From: Lathyrus oleraceus
Taxonomy: Eukaryota; Streptophyta; Magnoliopsida; Fabales; Fabaceae
Length of the DNA: 64,000 nt
Direction: 5' to 3'
Assembly: GCF_024323335.1 (NCBI RefSeq)
Contig: NC_066581.1
Coordinates: forward strand, 38,704,699-38,768,698
A model generated the notes under the pieces. It searched no databases, was not told the origin of the DNA, and worked only from the letters and a program-made list of their open reading frames with translations. Below, piece after piece: positions 21,057 to 31,981 of the stretch (within the stretch, counting starts at the first letter, position 1; each line of letters starts with the position of its first letter). The translations under genes were made by a program, and so were the position numbers.

Positions 21057-22200
21057 ATGGAGAACGTAGATGATATGATTGTTACTTTTAGAAACGTAGC
21101 ATAGAGGCAACGCTATGAACTCTTTTTTAGAGTGAGGTGGCACTGACCAAATACCCTGATGTACACACCATGGCTACCTTAGGTATAGGGGAGAACATCA
21201 ACTTTATGTTCAACCAACTTGGGTGGGAGAGCTTCACTAGGAAGAGATTTTCAACATACCACAAGCTAACACTAGAATTCCTAAGTTCCTTTCTCTATGA
21301 CCCTAACCAAGGGAGAGGATTCAATAGAGAACAGTGTCCTTTAGGCTTTTTGGGTATACCTATAATTTTAACCATCGTGAAATGGTTGATCTATTAGGGT
21401 TTCCTAATGGACCCAACATTTTCACTATAGCATAATAGGATGCATCTATGACCCGTTAACTTGACTATTTCTGGACCAAAATTTCTGGAGAGACACAAAC
21501 TGAACCCGATTCCAGACACTCCGCCCAAATCCATAACCCTTATATTCGCTATTTCCACATGATCCTAGCTTACACCCTTTTTTGAAAACCGAAAAGCAGT
21601 ACCAATGTGTCTAGAGATGAATTATTCGTCTTGTTCTATGTTTTTCAGTATATACCAGTTAATGCTGCAACCTTCATGCTCGTAAACCTAAATAGGATTA
21701 CCCATGCCACTCATGGTCCCATCCTGATTGGTGGACAAGTCACCATGATTGCTGCAACCTTAGCCCTAAGAACAACACTCTCCCACATAACCCCTCTAGG
21801 AGGAACCCGACCAATGGACATTACATTTTATTTTAATAGAAGGCTAATAAGAAATCTTGGATCTAGGGAATTCCAGCTGTTAATCAGCTATGAAGTAGTT
21901 CACCAATTCACCCTGCCTAACATTGAGCGAACTAGTGTGTACGACCGTAACAACTGGCTTTATGATTTACAAGGCCAGTGTGAGTTACCTTCACCTCCTA
22001 TAACACCTCCTGTTTATGAATGTCGTAGTCCTCCCGCTCTCTCTGATACACCTACGCTTACTTCCGTTGCTTATCCCACTTCTAGTAACAACCATAATCT
22101 GGCACTAAAAAATTTTCGGACCGAAGTCGCTGCCATACAAGTTGATGTTACTGCCATTCTCCTAGACCTTTACGGCTTTATGGACATTTTTAATGAATAA
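21057..22200 (+). pseudogene. Athila-1 ORF1-like gene a (ATHILA ORF-1 family)
   Basis: Extra gene in the envelope position. Recognisable parts: NFMFNQLGWESFTRKRFSTYHKL at 21191-21270 and LTLEFLSSFLYDP after it, then VNAATFMLVNLNRITHATHGPILIGGQVTMIA at 21660-21750 and VYDRNNWLYDL near 21940. These match the ATHILA ORF-1 family (PF03078), whose function is unknown. The frame changes at least twice, and stops occur near 21103 and 21395. The last frame (21607-22200) ends at a natural stop. It is the parallel of 57020-58231 in Athila-2. Confidence 0.75.
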
Positions 22201-22959
22201 TTTGATCATCTTCACCAAGTGGTGTATTCCAGGCCCCCTATTACCGATCATACCGATCATTGTAGTGGCTGATCTACAAGATTTTTATTTCTGCATTCCT
22301 GCCTGACACTGAAGCACTGTGGAAACCGCTTTGTTTAAGTGAGGGGGAGGATACCATTTCATGCTTTCTTTCATGTTTTCTATTTAGAATTTCCTTTGAA
22401 TACTTTTATTTTATGATTATGATTCTTCGTTGATTTTGTGTGTGTATTGTGTCGTGCTATCAACGTAAAACATAACAAGTATTTTATGCTTTTTACTAAT
22501 GTCACTTTATTTCAGTTTATTTTATTTGTGTCATGTATTATTTTATATTGCATTAATTGATATCATATTATGCATTTTAATTTTTTATTGAACCACAAAA
22601 TTAAAAAAAAATGTTTCTGAAGCTTGTGGCGTTCACCACAACCCTCATGGTGTTCGCCACACAGGTAAAACGAACTTTCTACATTTAAGGTTCGTGGCGT
22701 TCCCCACAACCCTACGACATTTGCCAAAAACCTCAGAAACACAAAAACACGATTTTAAACGCACAACCCCATGCTTTTCCACTTTTTCAACTCCCAAAAC
22801 TCATTAACTCACCTTTGTCACTCCCCAACAACACCCTTCATCTTCAACCTTTCAAATTCCCTCTCTATTTCACTTATTTAAAATCTCATCATCCAAACTC
22901 AACCACATTGCAAAATCTCATTTGAACCCCATTCTAAAGTCATTATTCACTCACACATC
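22201..22959 (+). other. Athila-1 spacer between the two ORF1-like genes
   Basis: Noncoding. It holds a polypurine-like run near 22340-22354 (GTGAGGGGGAGGATACC) shortly after gene a. A hairpin pair lies around 22624-22641 (TTGTGG/CCACAA), with further GTGG..CCAC elements near 22694. The matching Athila-2 spacer also holds GTGGCG-type hairpins. A short AT-rich stretch and a candidate leader precede the ATG of gene b at 22960. Confidence 0.55.
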
Positions 22960-23627
22960 ATGCCTCCAAGAGTCCAACCTAGAACAAGAAGGCCAGCAAC
23001 AGACTTGTCCAATCTCGTCTTCAGTGAAGGTGAAGTTAGAGAATTACAAAAGGGGAGGTACTTGAAGTTCTACGAACACTCAGTAACTCTAAGAAGGTAT
23101 GCCGAAGAATCTTGCTTATGTAAGTTAGGACTTTTCGGTAGTGTACAATGGATACTAGATAGACTAGATTTAACATATTTTTGTTTGTTAAATGATGCTA
23201 CCTATGAGAGGCTGACTTTATAGTTTTTAAGTTCTTTCACTTGCTATACACCTATGGTAGATCAATACTCTTCCGACACGGTGAGGTTTAGAATATTTAA
23301 TAGGGATTACGAATTGAGCCAAGATAGTCTTGGGGACATACTGCATTTTCCCCATGGGGACGGTATAACTTATGCATGTCCCTTGAAAGAAAAATGACAT
23401 TATGAAGCATTCCGTTTTTGGGAACAATTGACTGGTGAGAGGACTTCCGATTGGGAAGGGATAAAATCCTCACATATCCATAACCCGGCCATACGCTATG
23501 TGCATCGCATATTAGCCAACATAATTTTTTGCCGAATAAACAACGGTAGGTGAATTCCAAAGTGCTTATCTTTTTACACACCGCATTTGCACCAACACGA
23601 GTCAATACGGCTCCTTTTATGCTGGCT
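22960..23627 (+). pseudogene. Athila-1 ORF1-like gene b, 5' part (cut by Sirevirus-1)
   Basis: Starts with ATG at 22960 (MPPRVQPRTRRPATDLSNLV). EESCLCKLGLFGSVQWILD and YERLTL*FLSSF match gene b of Athila-2 (58952 onwards). An in-frame stop lies at 23221, and others follow near 23395 and 23549. The gene breaks at the TGGCT target site (23623-23627) and continues at 32957. Relationship to gene a: same family, clearly diverged paralog. Confidence 0.75.
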
Positions 23628-24602
23628 TGAAATTCTGGTATGAGACATGAGATGTCGAAGGTAATGTCACGACACTAATATCTGAACAACAAGTGAAATA
23701 TAAACATGATAAAAACAAAGAAACAATTGAAACAACGACACAAGAAATTGTTAACCCAGTTCGGTGCAAACCCACCTACGTATAGGGGCTAACAAGCCAG
23801 GAAGAAAATCTACTAAACAGAATTAGTTCAAAGACTCTCAGTAAACAACTTAAAGTTACAGTCTTTCCACCTAATCTCTACACGTGTAACTTCTATCTAA
23901 GAACTCTTAGATATGAGACCCTACTCACTCCCCCTCAATCACAACAGTGATACTAAAACAAATACTACACAAAAACAAGACACACTTCAAGGACACATAC
24001 TTGATCTTGCTTAAAATCTTCAATCAAGTAAACAAATACACTCGTACTTCAAAGCTTAGAGTGGACAAATTACAACTCAAAACTCAGTCCAATTCACACA
24101 TCAACCAGATGAATGAATGGATCACAATGCATGAACTCACAATAGGCTAACAACCCTAATACTCACTGACTTCGACGTTCATATCTTCTATTCGTGCAAT
24201 TACACAAGGTTATATGGTCTTTAAATAGAAGCTTTATGAATGGGCTTGGGCAGCATGTAACCCTAATCATATCTAACGCGTATTCCCTAGGAATTAGTAA
24301 CAAATAATTCCTCTTTGGGAAGCATAATATTTTGGCTTTAATTACTCCTTTAATAATGCATGCAATCTCCACATAAGCACACAAAGACTTGCATGAAAAG
24401 TGCAACAACAAAACACATAACATTCAGACTGAATGTTCTGTATGCACATGTCTTAACATCGGGTCTAACATCTTGAATAAATCCTGCACAACCATATTAA
24501 ACATCTTGCATGAAGTTGACATCACATGTCAAGACAACAGGCGTGACATCTTGTGATAACACTAAGTTTTACCAAAATTTATGCCAATACATAGAACCAA
24601 CA
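23628..24602 (-). repeat. Sirevirus-1 3' LTR
   Basis: On the + strand it runs TGAAATTC to CCAACA, i.e. TGTTGG..TTTCA on the element strand. It is 975 bp like its partner at 31982-32956. It contains a TTTAAATA-type TATA candidate near 24220-24230 on the - strand. The small open frame at 24163-24423 recurs in the other LTR and is not a gene. Confidence 0.9.
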
Positions 24603-24910
24603 AACTCCCCCTTAGGCAAATTTTGGCTAAAACATACATCAGATCACACTTTCACAAGTAATCAATCAAAGTATCAGTTCAGCAGCAGAAGTAAACATAC
24701 ACACATTACTAGCAATAACAACTAGTAAACACACAAGCGCTTGTACTCAGAACACACCATCTCCCCCTTCAACTAGACCACAACAAGCAGCAGCCTGCTT
24801 CACACAGACAGAACACTCAGACAGAGAATCCTCCCCCTGTGCCAAAGCCAAAACACACCAGAAAAGTTCTCCAAACATCATTTATAGCTATAGCTACTTC
24901 TCCCCATTTT
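24603..24910 (-). promoter_or_regulatory. Sirevirus-1 polypurine tract with upstream copies
   Basis: The primary tract is next to the LTR (CTCCCCCTTAG on the + strand, 24605-24613; AAGGGGGAG on the element strand). Similar runs lie at 24761-24771, 24830-24838 and about 24899-24906, three of the four next to a GGCAAA/GCCAAA-like sequence. Multiplied PPT motifs upstream of the 3' LTR are described for Sireviruses. Confidence 0.7.
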
Positions 24911-25125
24911 TAGCCAAAAGAGACCAAAGAGACAAAATAAATGTCTATTTAGTCATTAACCAAAATATCAAAAGTTAAAGGGTTACAAAACCAAGTGCAT
25001 AACCAACTGTAAGCAAGCTGAGATACGAACCAACCAAACAGCAAAACAACAAAACAGAATTGCCGAAAACAAGAAAATCCATCACAGAAAAAAACATCAC
25101 ATCAATAGGGACCAAAGTCAAGGAG
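24911..25125. other. Sirevirus-1 3' noncoding segment
   Basis: Sequence between the envelope-like stop and the PPT cluster. The - strand frame at 24975-25295 overlaps the ORF end out of frame and looks like a shadow. No gene is supported. Confidence 0.5.
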
Positions 25126-27222
25126 CTACTCAGTAGAGCTTGAGCTTGCAGCTTCATCAGCACCAGAATCAGAGTTCTCACTTGTATCATCATGGTTAGC
25201 ATACCTCTCACTAGAAGTGTGAGCTTCAACTTCTTCTTCATGGCTGACATTATCATTTTCAATATTTTCACTTTCAGTCTGCTCCAAGCTTGCAATCAAG
25301 GCTTCCAATGATTGTTTTCTAGCGGTTGCTACCCTTATCCCTTCACCCAACTCTTTGCAAGTCTCCTTAAGCTCAGCAACTGTTCCACTTTTTGAGGATG
25401 GCTTTTTCATGGTAGATGTCATGATAATATCCTCGACATGACTGCCTTCAAGCAATTTGTAGTGCATAGACAGAAAAGGTTTTCTTCTATTAGGTAAGTC
25501 ATTAGAGCATAAAATACCAGGGTGTTGATTCAAGATAATTCCACAGATCATTGAGGGAAAGGCAATTGGTAGCTTAACTACATTTGTAGATGCATGCTTG
25601 ATGATTTGTTCAAACATAAATCTACCATAGTCAAATTTCACTTTGGTTCCAACAACAAAAGTAAACCTTCCAAGGGTATTAGCAATGGTGGAAATATGGT
25701 TGGTAGGGATCCAATTTGTAGCTCCTATTTTATGCAAGATAGCATACTTGATAGTCAACTTCCCAGCAGGAAGATGTTTTTTAATAGGCCACCCTTTCAC
25801 CTGCCTATCTATAATCTCTCTACAGACCTTATTGTCTGTAACTTCTAATTCACCTGCACCCTCAATTTTCCTTCCTAGAAAATTATTAATAATAGTAGGA
25901 GAAAATGTTATACACTTACCCCTCACAAACACCTTGCAGAACTCCTTGATGTTCTTATCAGCAATATCCTCAAGAATGTTGATAATGAATTCCTTAACTA
26001 AACCCTCATAGCATTGAGATAACCCAGCCACAGTCTTCAACAACCCAGCAACCTTTATCAGGTCCATGACCTCCTTGACATCAGCAGCATCTTTTCCCAA
26101 CTCCCTTTTCACAACCACCCTTCTTTGAATCACAAATTTCCACTTGGCATCTCCATCCTCAAGATGGAAAGAGATGTTATCCAAATGAATAGCAAGAACT
26201 TTAATAGGAGACTTCCTAGTAGTTGTTTTCTTCACAGGCGAGATGTCAGGGACATCTTCCTCAACATCCTCTTCAGACTCATAATCATTTATGACCTTCC
26301 TCTTCTTCACTTCAACCTTACTCCAAGATTTTGAGGGACCAATACCAGCAGTCTTCTTAGATTTTCTAGCTGACATAAGTTCAGCCACATATCTTCCTTT
26401 GCGAGTCTTCATGCGTTTAGCCACACTTGGCTTAAGCTGATGAAGTAAGCTTTCCTTTTGATCATCAGAGCTACCATCCTTTAGATCAATCACATCATGC
26501 TTCTCAGAGTGGGAAGCATTGGCAGTTTTAGATGCCACAAATTTTCCTTTTTCAGACATGGTTTTCCCTAGAGAGCACAACCCTTCAGCAGCCAAGTCCT
26601 TCTCAGAACTGGAGGAATCGTCATCCTTACCACTATGTTGTTCAACCTCAGGAGAGGGGTACATTTGAGAAAGGGGAGTAGAGACTCCTTTCACAGAGTG
26701 TCCTTCATTAAGGATTCTAGTGACTAGGTTTCTTATAACACGATCAGTGTGATGTATATCTTCCTTAGAATTAGTGGTAGGAGTTGAACCAGAGGGAATA
26801 CAAGAGGAGTTACCTTGATCGGAGCATGCAGAAGCTGAGGCATCAATGGGTTGGTTCAACTCAATGGCTTCGTAGGGAATAACGGAGAGAGGAACAACAT
26901 CCAGAATCTCATCATCGGGAATACCCATGGAAGGAGTACTAACCTTTTGAGTAGACTTAGTATTTTTGGAAGCAGATGTATCTTGATGTTGTGACACTTT
27001 GGAGTTTTTCTGGAAAAAAAAATAAAGTTGCCCTAGCAGAGGTTTATGAAGAAGGAGCAAGAAGATAGAAGAGTTGGAGTAGGTAGTGAGGTTGTGTGGG
27101 TAGTGTGTGAAGACGGAATAGATGGTATTTCCAAAACAGGGTGATGATTTACCATAATGGGGACGCTTTATTTTAGCCACATAGACACTAATTTGTTTAC
27201 TTTTTCCACTCCATATTAATTG
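25126..27222 (-). CDS. Sirevirus-1 envelope-like ORF (putative plant transposon protein domain)
   Basis: An intact frame of about 699 codons that continues the pol frame after a UAG at 27225-27223. No ATG is needed at its start; the first good ATG is within MGIPDDEILDVV near 26932. The N-terminal 30-70 residues hold a hydrophobic run (SSIFLLLLHKPLLGQLYFFF) that could be a weak membrane segment. An acidic, Lys-rich middle follows. A conserved block at about 26030-25440 (YEGLVKEFIINI, EFCKVFVRGKCITFSPTIIN, then GATNWIPTNHISTIANTLG) matches the domain called 'putative plant transposon protein', found in Sirevirus envelope-like ORFs. The C-terminus is a short coiled coil and a Ser/Glu-rich tail. 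Calling it an envelope is positional; fusion activity is not shown. It stayed open although pol has four stops. Confidence 0.85.
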   Translation of the reverse strand, partial: QLIWSGKSKQISVYVAKIKRPHYGKSSPCFGNTIYSVFTHYPHNLTTYSNSSIFLLLLHKPLLGQLYFFFQKNSKVSQHQDTSASKNTKSTQKVSTPSMGIPDDEILDVVPLSVIPYEAIELNQPIDASASACSDQGNSSCIPSGSTPTTNSKEDIHHTDRVIRNLVTRILNEGHSVKGVSTPLSQMYPSPEVEQHSGKDDDSSSSEKDLAAEGLCSLGKTMSEKGKFVASKTANASHSEKHDVIDLKDGSSDDQKESLLHQLKPSVAKRMKTRKGRYVAELMSARKSKKTAGIGPSKSWSKVEVKKRKVINDYESEEDVEEDVPDISPVKKTTTRKSPIKVLAIHLDNISFHLEDGDAKWKFVIQRRVVVKRELGKDAADVKEVMDLIKVAGLLKTVAGLSQCYEGLVKEFIINILEDIADKNIKEFCKVFVRGKCITFSPTIINNFLGRKIEGAGELEVTDNKVCREIIDRQVKGWPIKKHLPAGKLTIKYAILHKIGATNWIPTNHISTIANTLGRFTFVVGTKVKFDYGRFMFEQIIKHASTNVVKLPIAFPSMICGIILNQHPGILCSNDLPNRRKPFLSMHYKLLEGSHVEDIIMTSTMKKPSSKSGTVAELKETCKELGEGIRVATARKQSLEALIASLEQTESENIENDNVSHEEEVEAHTSSERYANHDDTSENSDSGADEAASSSSTE

Positions 27223-27225
27223 CTA
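27217..27225 (-). promoter_or_regulatory. UAG-CAA-UUA stop-codon readthrough context
   Basis: Pol ends ..YEDL then TAG CAA TTA and the same frame continues without a stop into the envelope-like ORF. UAG followed by CAR-YYA is the tobamovirus-type leaky stop signal. Soybean SIRE1 is reported to express its envelope-like protein by such suppression. Here the nine bases fit that consensus exactly. The other four in-frame stops of the element do not sit between domains in this way. Confidence 0.75.
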
Positions 27226-27501
27226 CAAGTCTTCATAAATGCAAATCCCTAATTTTCCTCTCAGGACTTCAAACTGATTTGCATCCAAAGCCTTTGTAAA
27301 AATATCAGCTAACTGCATCTCAGTAGCAACATGCTCTAAGACTACAATATTATCCTCCACAAGTTCTCTAATAAAATGGTGACGTATATCAATATGTTTG
27401 GTCCTGCTGTGCTGAATAGGATTCTTTGAGATGTTTATGGAACTCAGGTTGTCACAGTACAATGTCATGACATCTTGTGAGACATTATATTTAGTCAGCA
27501 T
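27223..27501 (-). pseudogene. pol: Sirevirus-1 RNase H C-terminal part
   Basis: End of pol: [20 protein letters not shown], then [15 protein letters not shown] and ADIFTKAL, the conserved tail of copia RNase H. It is separated from the preceding segment by a TAA at 27502-27504 in the same frame (CAA to TAA fits). It ends in the leaky-type UAG. Confidence 0.85.
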
Positions 27502-28041
27502 TTACTTCATCCACACAAGTTGAGAACAACTACTTCCAGCTGCTATGTATTCAGCTTTAGCAGTGGACAGAGAAACACAATTTTGCTTCTTACTGAACCA
27601 TGATATTAAATTGTTCCCCAAGAAGAAGCATCCTCCTGATGTGCTTTTCCTATCATCAGCACTTCCAGCCCAATCAGCATCACAATATCCAGACAACACA
27701 GATTCAAATCCATGAGTGTATAGCATCCCATAGTCACAAGTTCCATTGTCATATTTCAGGATCCTTTTCACTTGGTTTATATGGCTCACCTTTGGTTCAA
27801 CTTGATATCTAGCACAAACACCTACAGCAAAAGCAATGTCAGGTCTGCTTGTTGTAAGATATAGCAGACTTCCTATCATGCTTTTGTAGAGACTTCGATC
27901 CACACTGACACCATTTTCATCTTTAGACACTTTCAGATGAGTAGGAGCAGGTGTCCTCTTGTGGCTTGCATTCTCCATGCCAAACTTCTTAACAATAATC
28001 TTGGCATATTTACTTTGAGATAGAAAGATAGAATCTTCCAT
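27502..28041 (-). pseudogene. pol: Sirevirus-1 RT thumb/connection and RNase H N-terminal part
   Basis: Same pol frame between two stops. It contains SLYKSMIGSLLYLTTSRPDIAFAVGVCAR (RT C-terminal) and the RNase H active-site stretches GYCDADWAGSADDRKSTSG (catalytic Asp) and LSTAKAEYIAAG (catalytic Glu). The preceding stop (28042-28044) is a TAG where related elements have Gln before MEDSIFLSQ. Confidence 0.85.
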
Positions 28042-28713
28042 CTACTTGACTTGCAGGCCAAGAAAATAGGTTAGTTCCCCAACAAGGCTCATTTCAAATT
28101 CAGACTGCATTTGCTCAACAAAATGTTGAACCATTTTACTTGACATCCCACCAAACACAATATCATCCATATAGATCTGAGCAACCATGAGCATTCCTCC
28201 TTCATCTTTGACAAATAAAGTCTTATCAATGCCTCCCTTTGTGTATCCATTGTCAATGAGAAACACTGTGAGTCTCTCATACCAAGCTCGAGGAGCTTGT
28301 TTCAACCCATAAAGAGCTTTCCTCAACTTATACACATGCTTTGGAAGATTTGGGTCTGTGAATCCCTTTGGTTGTTCAACATATACTTCCTCATTCACGT
28401 AGCCATTTAAGAAGGCACTTTTCACATCCATTTGGAACAGTTTAAACTTCAGAATACATGCCACTCCTAACAATAATCTAATGGACTCCAGACGAGCTAC
28501 AAGAGAAAATGTTTCATCAAAGTCAACTCCTTCAACTTGAGTGTATCCTTGTGCTACCAATCTTGCTTTATTTCTAGTAACCACACTTTTTTCATCAGAT
28601 TTATTCTTGTAAACCCACTTTGTTCCAATAACATTTATTCCTTCAGGTCTTGGAACCAATTCCCATACTTCATTTCTCTTGAATTGGCCTAACTCTTCCT
28701 GTATGGCATTGAT
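28042..28713 (-). pseudogene. pol: Sirevirus-1 reverse transcriptase core
   Basis: Same frame. RVT_2-type RT: GTKWVYKNKSDEKSVVTRNK, ARLVAQGYTQVEGVDFDETF, then FQMDVKSAFLNGYVNEEVYV and KALYGLKQAPRAWYERL. The catalytic YMDDIVF is near 28150-28170. Residue changes such as SLVARLE where SPVARLE is usual show mild decay. A TAG before INAIQEE (near 28714-28716) replaces a conserved Trp (TGG to TAG). Confidence 0.85.
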
Positions 28714-29736
28714 CTAGAATTCATCACTTAAGGCTTTTTTAACATTCTTAGGCTCAACCTTGGACACAAAACAGGCGTGTGAGATCACTTCCCTTGATCT
28801 AGTGGTGACCCCTTTATTTGAGTCTCCTATAATGAGATCTTTAGGACGGTCCTTCTGAATTCTGATAGAGGGTCCCTTATTAACTTTATCAGCTTCAGGT
28901 TCAGCTTGAGTGGACTCACTCTCACTACTTTTGTCCAGGAGATCAGCTGGGGCATCATTCGGAAATGTTTCAACATCGTCTGTGACATCAGTTTCTTGAT
29001 CATCAACAACAAAATTGATAGATTCCATCATAACTTTTGTTATGGAATTAAAAACTCTAAAGGCTCTGCTGTTTGTTGAGTAGCCCAGAAATATTCCTTC
29101 ATCACTCTTGGGGTCCATTTTCCTTCTTTGTTCACGATCATCCAGGATATAGCATTTACTACCAAACACATGAAAGTATTTGACAGTAGGTCTTCTTCCC
29201 TTCCAGACTTCATATAAAGTGGTTGAGGTCCCTTTTCTCAAGGTTACTCTATTGTGAACATAACAGGTCGTGTTCATAGCTTCGGCCCAAAAGTGGTAAG
29301 GCAACTTCTTAGCATGAATCATAGCTCTAGCAGATTCTTGGAGAGTTCTATTTTTCCTTTCCACGACACCATTTTGCTGAGGGATAATGGGAGAAGAGAA
29401 CTCATGACCAATCCCTTCAAATAAACAAAATTCAGCAAATTTACTGTTCTCAAATTCTTTCCCATGATCACTTCTGATTCTGATAACATGACTCTTTCTT
29501 TCTCTTTGAAGTCTTTGGCAAATATCTTTGAACACATCAAACACATCAGATTTTTCCCTTATAAAGTTCACCCAGGTATATCTGGAGAAGTCGTCCACCA
29601 CAACATAAGCATACCTTTTCCCACCAAGACTTTCCACCTGCATAGGTCTCATCAAGTCCATGTGGAGAAGTTCCAGCACTTTAGATGTGGTGTCATGTTT
29701 GATCTTCTGATGTGACATCTTTGTCTGCTTTCCAAT
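28714..29736 (-). pseudogene. pol: Sirevirus-1 integrase core
   Basis: Same frame. DDE core: ELLHMDLMRPMQVESLGGKR (first Asp), RIRSDHGKEFENSKFAEFC (second Asp), QQNGVVERKNRTLQESAR (Glu). A C-terminal LWKGRRPTV-like region (YEVWKGRRPTVKYFHVFGSK) follows, then an acidic linker. It is cut from the zinc-finger part by a TAG at 29734-29736 after CGEC, where CAG (Gln) is usual. Confidence 0.85.
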
Positions 29737-31914
29737 CTAACATTCACCACATACTCTTCCTTCTTCAATCTTTAATTTTGGGATTCCTCTGACAGCTTCA
29801 ATAGATATGATCCTCTTCATCCCTTTAAGATGCAGATGACCCAGTTTTTGATGCCATGGTTTCACTTCTTGTTCTTTAGCTAGAGAACATATTGATGAAT
29901 AGCTAGTTTCTCGAGGAATCCACATATAGCTGTTGTCCTTAGATCTGACTCCTCTCATGATCACCTTATTTTTTGCATTAGTAATCAAGCATTCAATTTT
30001 TGTGAAGTTCACATTTAGACCATGATCACATAGTTGACTGATGCTGATCAGGTTTGCAATCCATCCTTTAACAAGCAACACATTATCAAGGTTAGAAACT
30101 CCAGGGCAGTTCAGCTTTCCAATCCCCTTGATTTCACCCTTTGCTCCATCACCAAAAGTTACATAGCTGGTGACATGGGATTGAAGGTCAACCAACAGGT
30201 TTTTGCTTCCAGTCATGTGTCTGGAGCATCCACTGTCAAAGTACCAATCTTCTTTGGCTAAGATTCTGAAGGAAGTGTGAGCTATCAAGTTAGTAGCACC
30301 ATCCCTAGGAACCCACTGTTTTCTGTTAGCATGGATGTGTTGTTTGGGTCTAGGTTGATGAGTAGGACTAGGATAACCATACAGCCTAAAGCAGAATGGT
30401 TTTATGTGACCAAATTTCCCACAATAATGACATCTCCATGTTTTGTGTTTTCCCTTATGTTTTCTTTCCTTGTGATGTTGAGACACCTGATGTGACATCT
30501 TTGGTTTGCTACCAGTGGGACTACAGTCAGGAGAGGATTCATTGAACCCAAGGTCAATCATGTCTCTTGCCATCTTTCTAGTTTGGAGGATTTTGTCTAA
30601 GGTGTCAAATCCACTGTTTAGCATTCTGACATACTTTGTCATCTCATCCAGTTTGGAGTTCAGGAACACAACTTCAATCTTCAACTTAGAGATGGTTCCT
30701 AAGTGTTCTGTCCTTTCAGCCTCTAGCTGAGTTATCATTTTCTTCTGATTCTCCACTTGTTGACACACTTCTTCACTTCTAAAACACAACTTCCTGTAAG
30801 AAGTAGCTAATTCATCAAAGGTTAATTCATCATCACTGGAGTCTTCACCAGGATCCCATCTCCCAGTCAAGGCAATCACAAGATTGGCAGATTCTCCTTC
30901 TGTTTCACTTTTAGAATTATCATCAGACCAAGTAGCAGCAAGACTCTTCTTCTGTTTCTTGAGATAGGTCCCACATTCAGCTCTAATGTGGCCATACCCT
31001 TCACATTCATGGCACTGAATTTCTTTGCCCTGCATGGATTTTTCTTCAGATTTTGTTCTTCTTCCAGCATCATTGGGCCTACCGATGTCAAATGAGTTGT
31101 TCTTGACATTAGACTTTGACCTCACATCCATCCTCTTCAGGATTGTATTGAATTGTCTTCCAAGTAACGCTAAATCATTTGCCATATCTTCATCAGTATC
31201 CTGACTACTTTCTTCCTTTTTATCTTCAGTGTTTGACACAAAGGCTATGCTTTTGACTTTCTTTTCAAATCCATCACTCATTCTCAACTCAAATGTTTGG
31301 AGGGATCCAATTAGCTCACCCACTCTCATCTTGCAGATATCTTGAGATTCTTCTATGGCTGTCACTTTCATGGCAAATCTCTTGGGAAGTGATCTTAGAA
31401 TTTTCCTCACAAGCTTTTCATCTGACATCTTCTTACCCAGGGCTCCTGAGGCATTAACAATTTCAAGGATATTCATATGGAAGTCATGAATACTTTCATC
31501 TTCTTTCATCCTCAAATTCTCAAACTTTGTAGTAAGCAGCTGCAATCTAGACATCTTCACTCTAGAGGTACCTTCATGAGTGGTTTTGAGAATATTCCAA
31601 GCATCTTTAGCCACATCAAAATTGTTCACCAGTATGAAGATGTTCTTATCAACCCCATTGAATATAGCATTCAATGCTTTAGAGTTTCCAAGAGTTAGTT
31701 CATCCTCCCCCTTGGTCCATTCTTCCTCAGGCTTCTTATCAGTTGTAACTTCTTCATACTTTGTAGTGAAGGGATGTTCCCAGCCTGTTAGAACAGCCTT
31801 CCAAGCCTTATTATCCAACGATTTCAGGAAGGCTACCATCTGATGTTTCCAGTAGTCATAGTTAGATCCATCCAGAATTGGTGGTCTGTGCACAAACCCT
31901 TCGTCTCTATCCAT
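29737..31914 (-). pseudogene. gag: Sirevirus-1 gag, protease and integrase zinc finger
   Basis: 725 codons from ATG 31914 (MDRDEGFVHRPPILDG), 67 bases after the 5' LTR. Gag capsid (DUF4219/UBN2 type) covers about residues 10-230, e.g. SRLQLLTTKFENLRMKEDES. The first zinc knuckle CHECEGYGHIRAEC is near 31013-30972. A coiled coil follows (QLEAERTEHLGTISKLKIEV), then a second knuckle CHYCGKFGHIKPFC near 30440-30395. The protease active site DWYFDSGCSRHMTG is near 30250-30210. The integrase HHCC zinc finger (WHQKLGHLHLKGM..CGEC) ends at the stop. Two knuckles and the long coiled coil are Sirevirus traits. This segment is uninterrupted. Confidence 0.88.
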
Positions 31915-31967
31915 AGTACTAAAAAGTAACGTCCCAAGATCTCACCCAGAACCAGAGCAGGATGCCT

Positions 31968-31979
31968 GCTCTGATACCA
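31968..31979 (-). promoter_or_regulatory. Sirevirus-1 primer binding site (tRNA-iMet)
   Basis: TGGTATCAGAGC on the - strand, starting two bases after the LTR. It matches the plant initiator tRNA-Met PBS perfectly. Confidence 0.9.
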
Positions 31980-31981
31980 AT

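Noticed and set aside
24163..24423. 86-codon - strand frame, repeated at 32526-32777
   Set aside because: Lies within both Sirevirus-1 LTRs; the similarity reflects the LTR pair.
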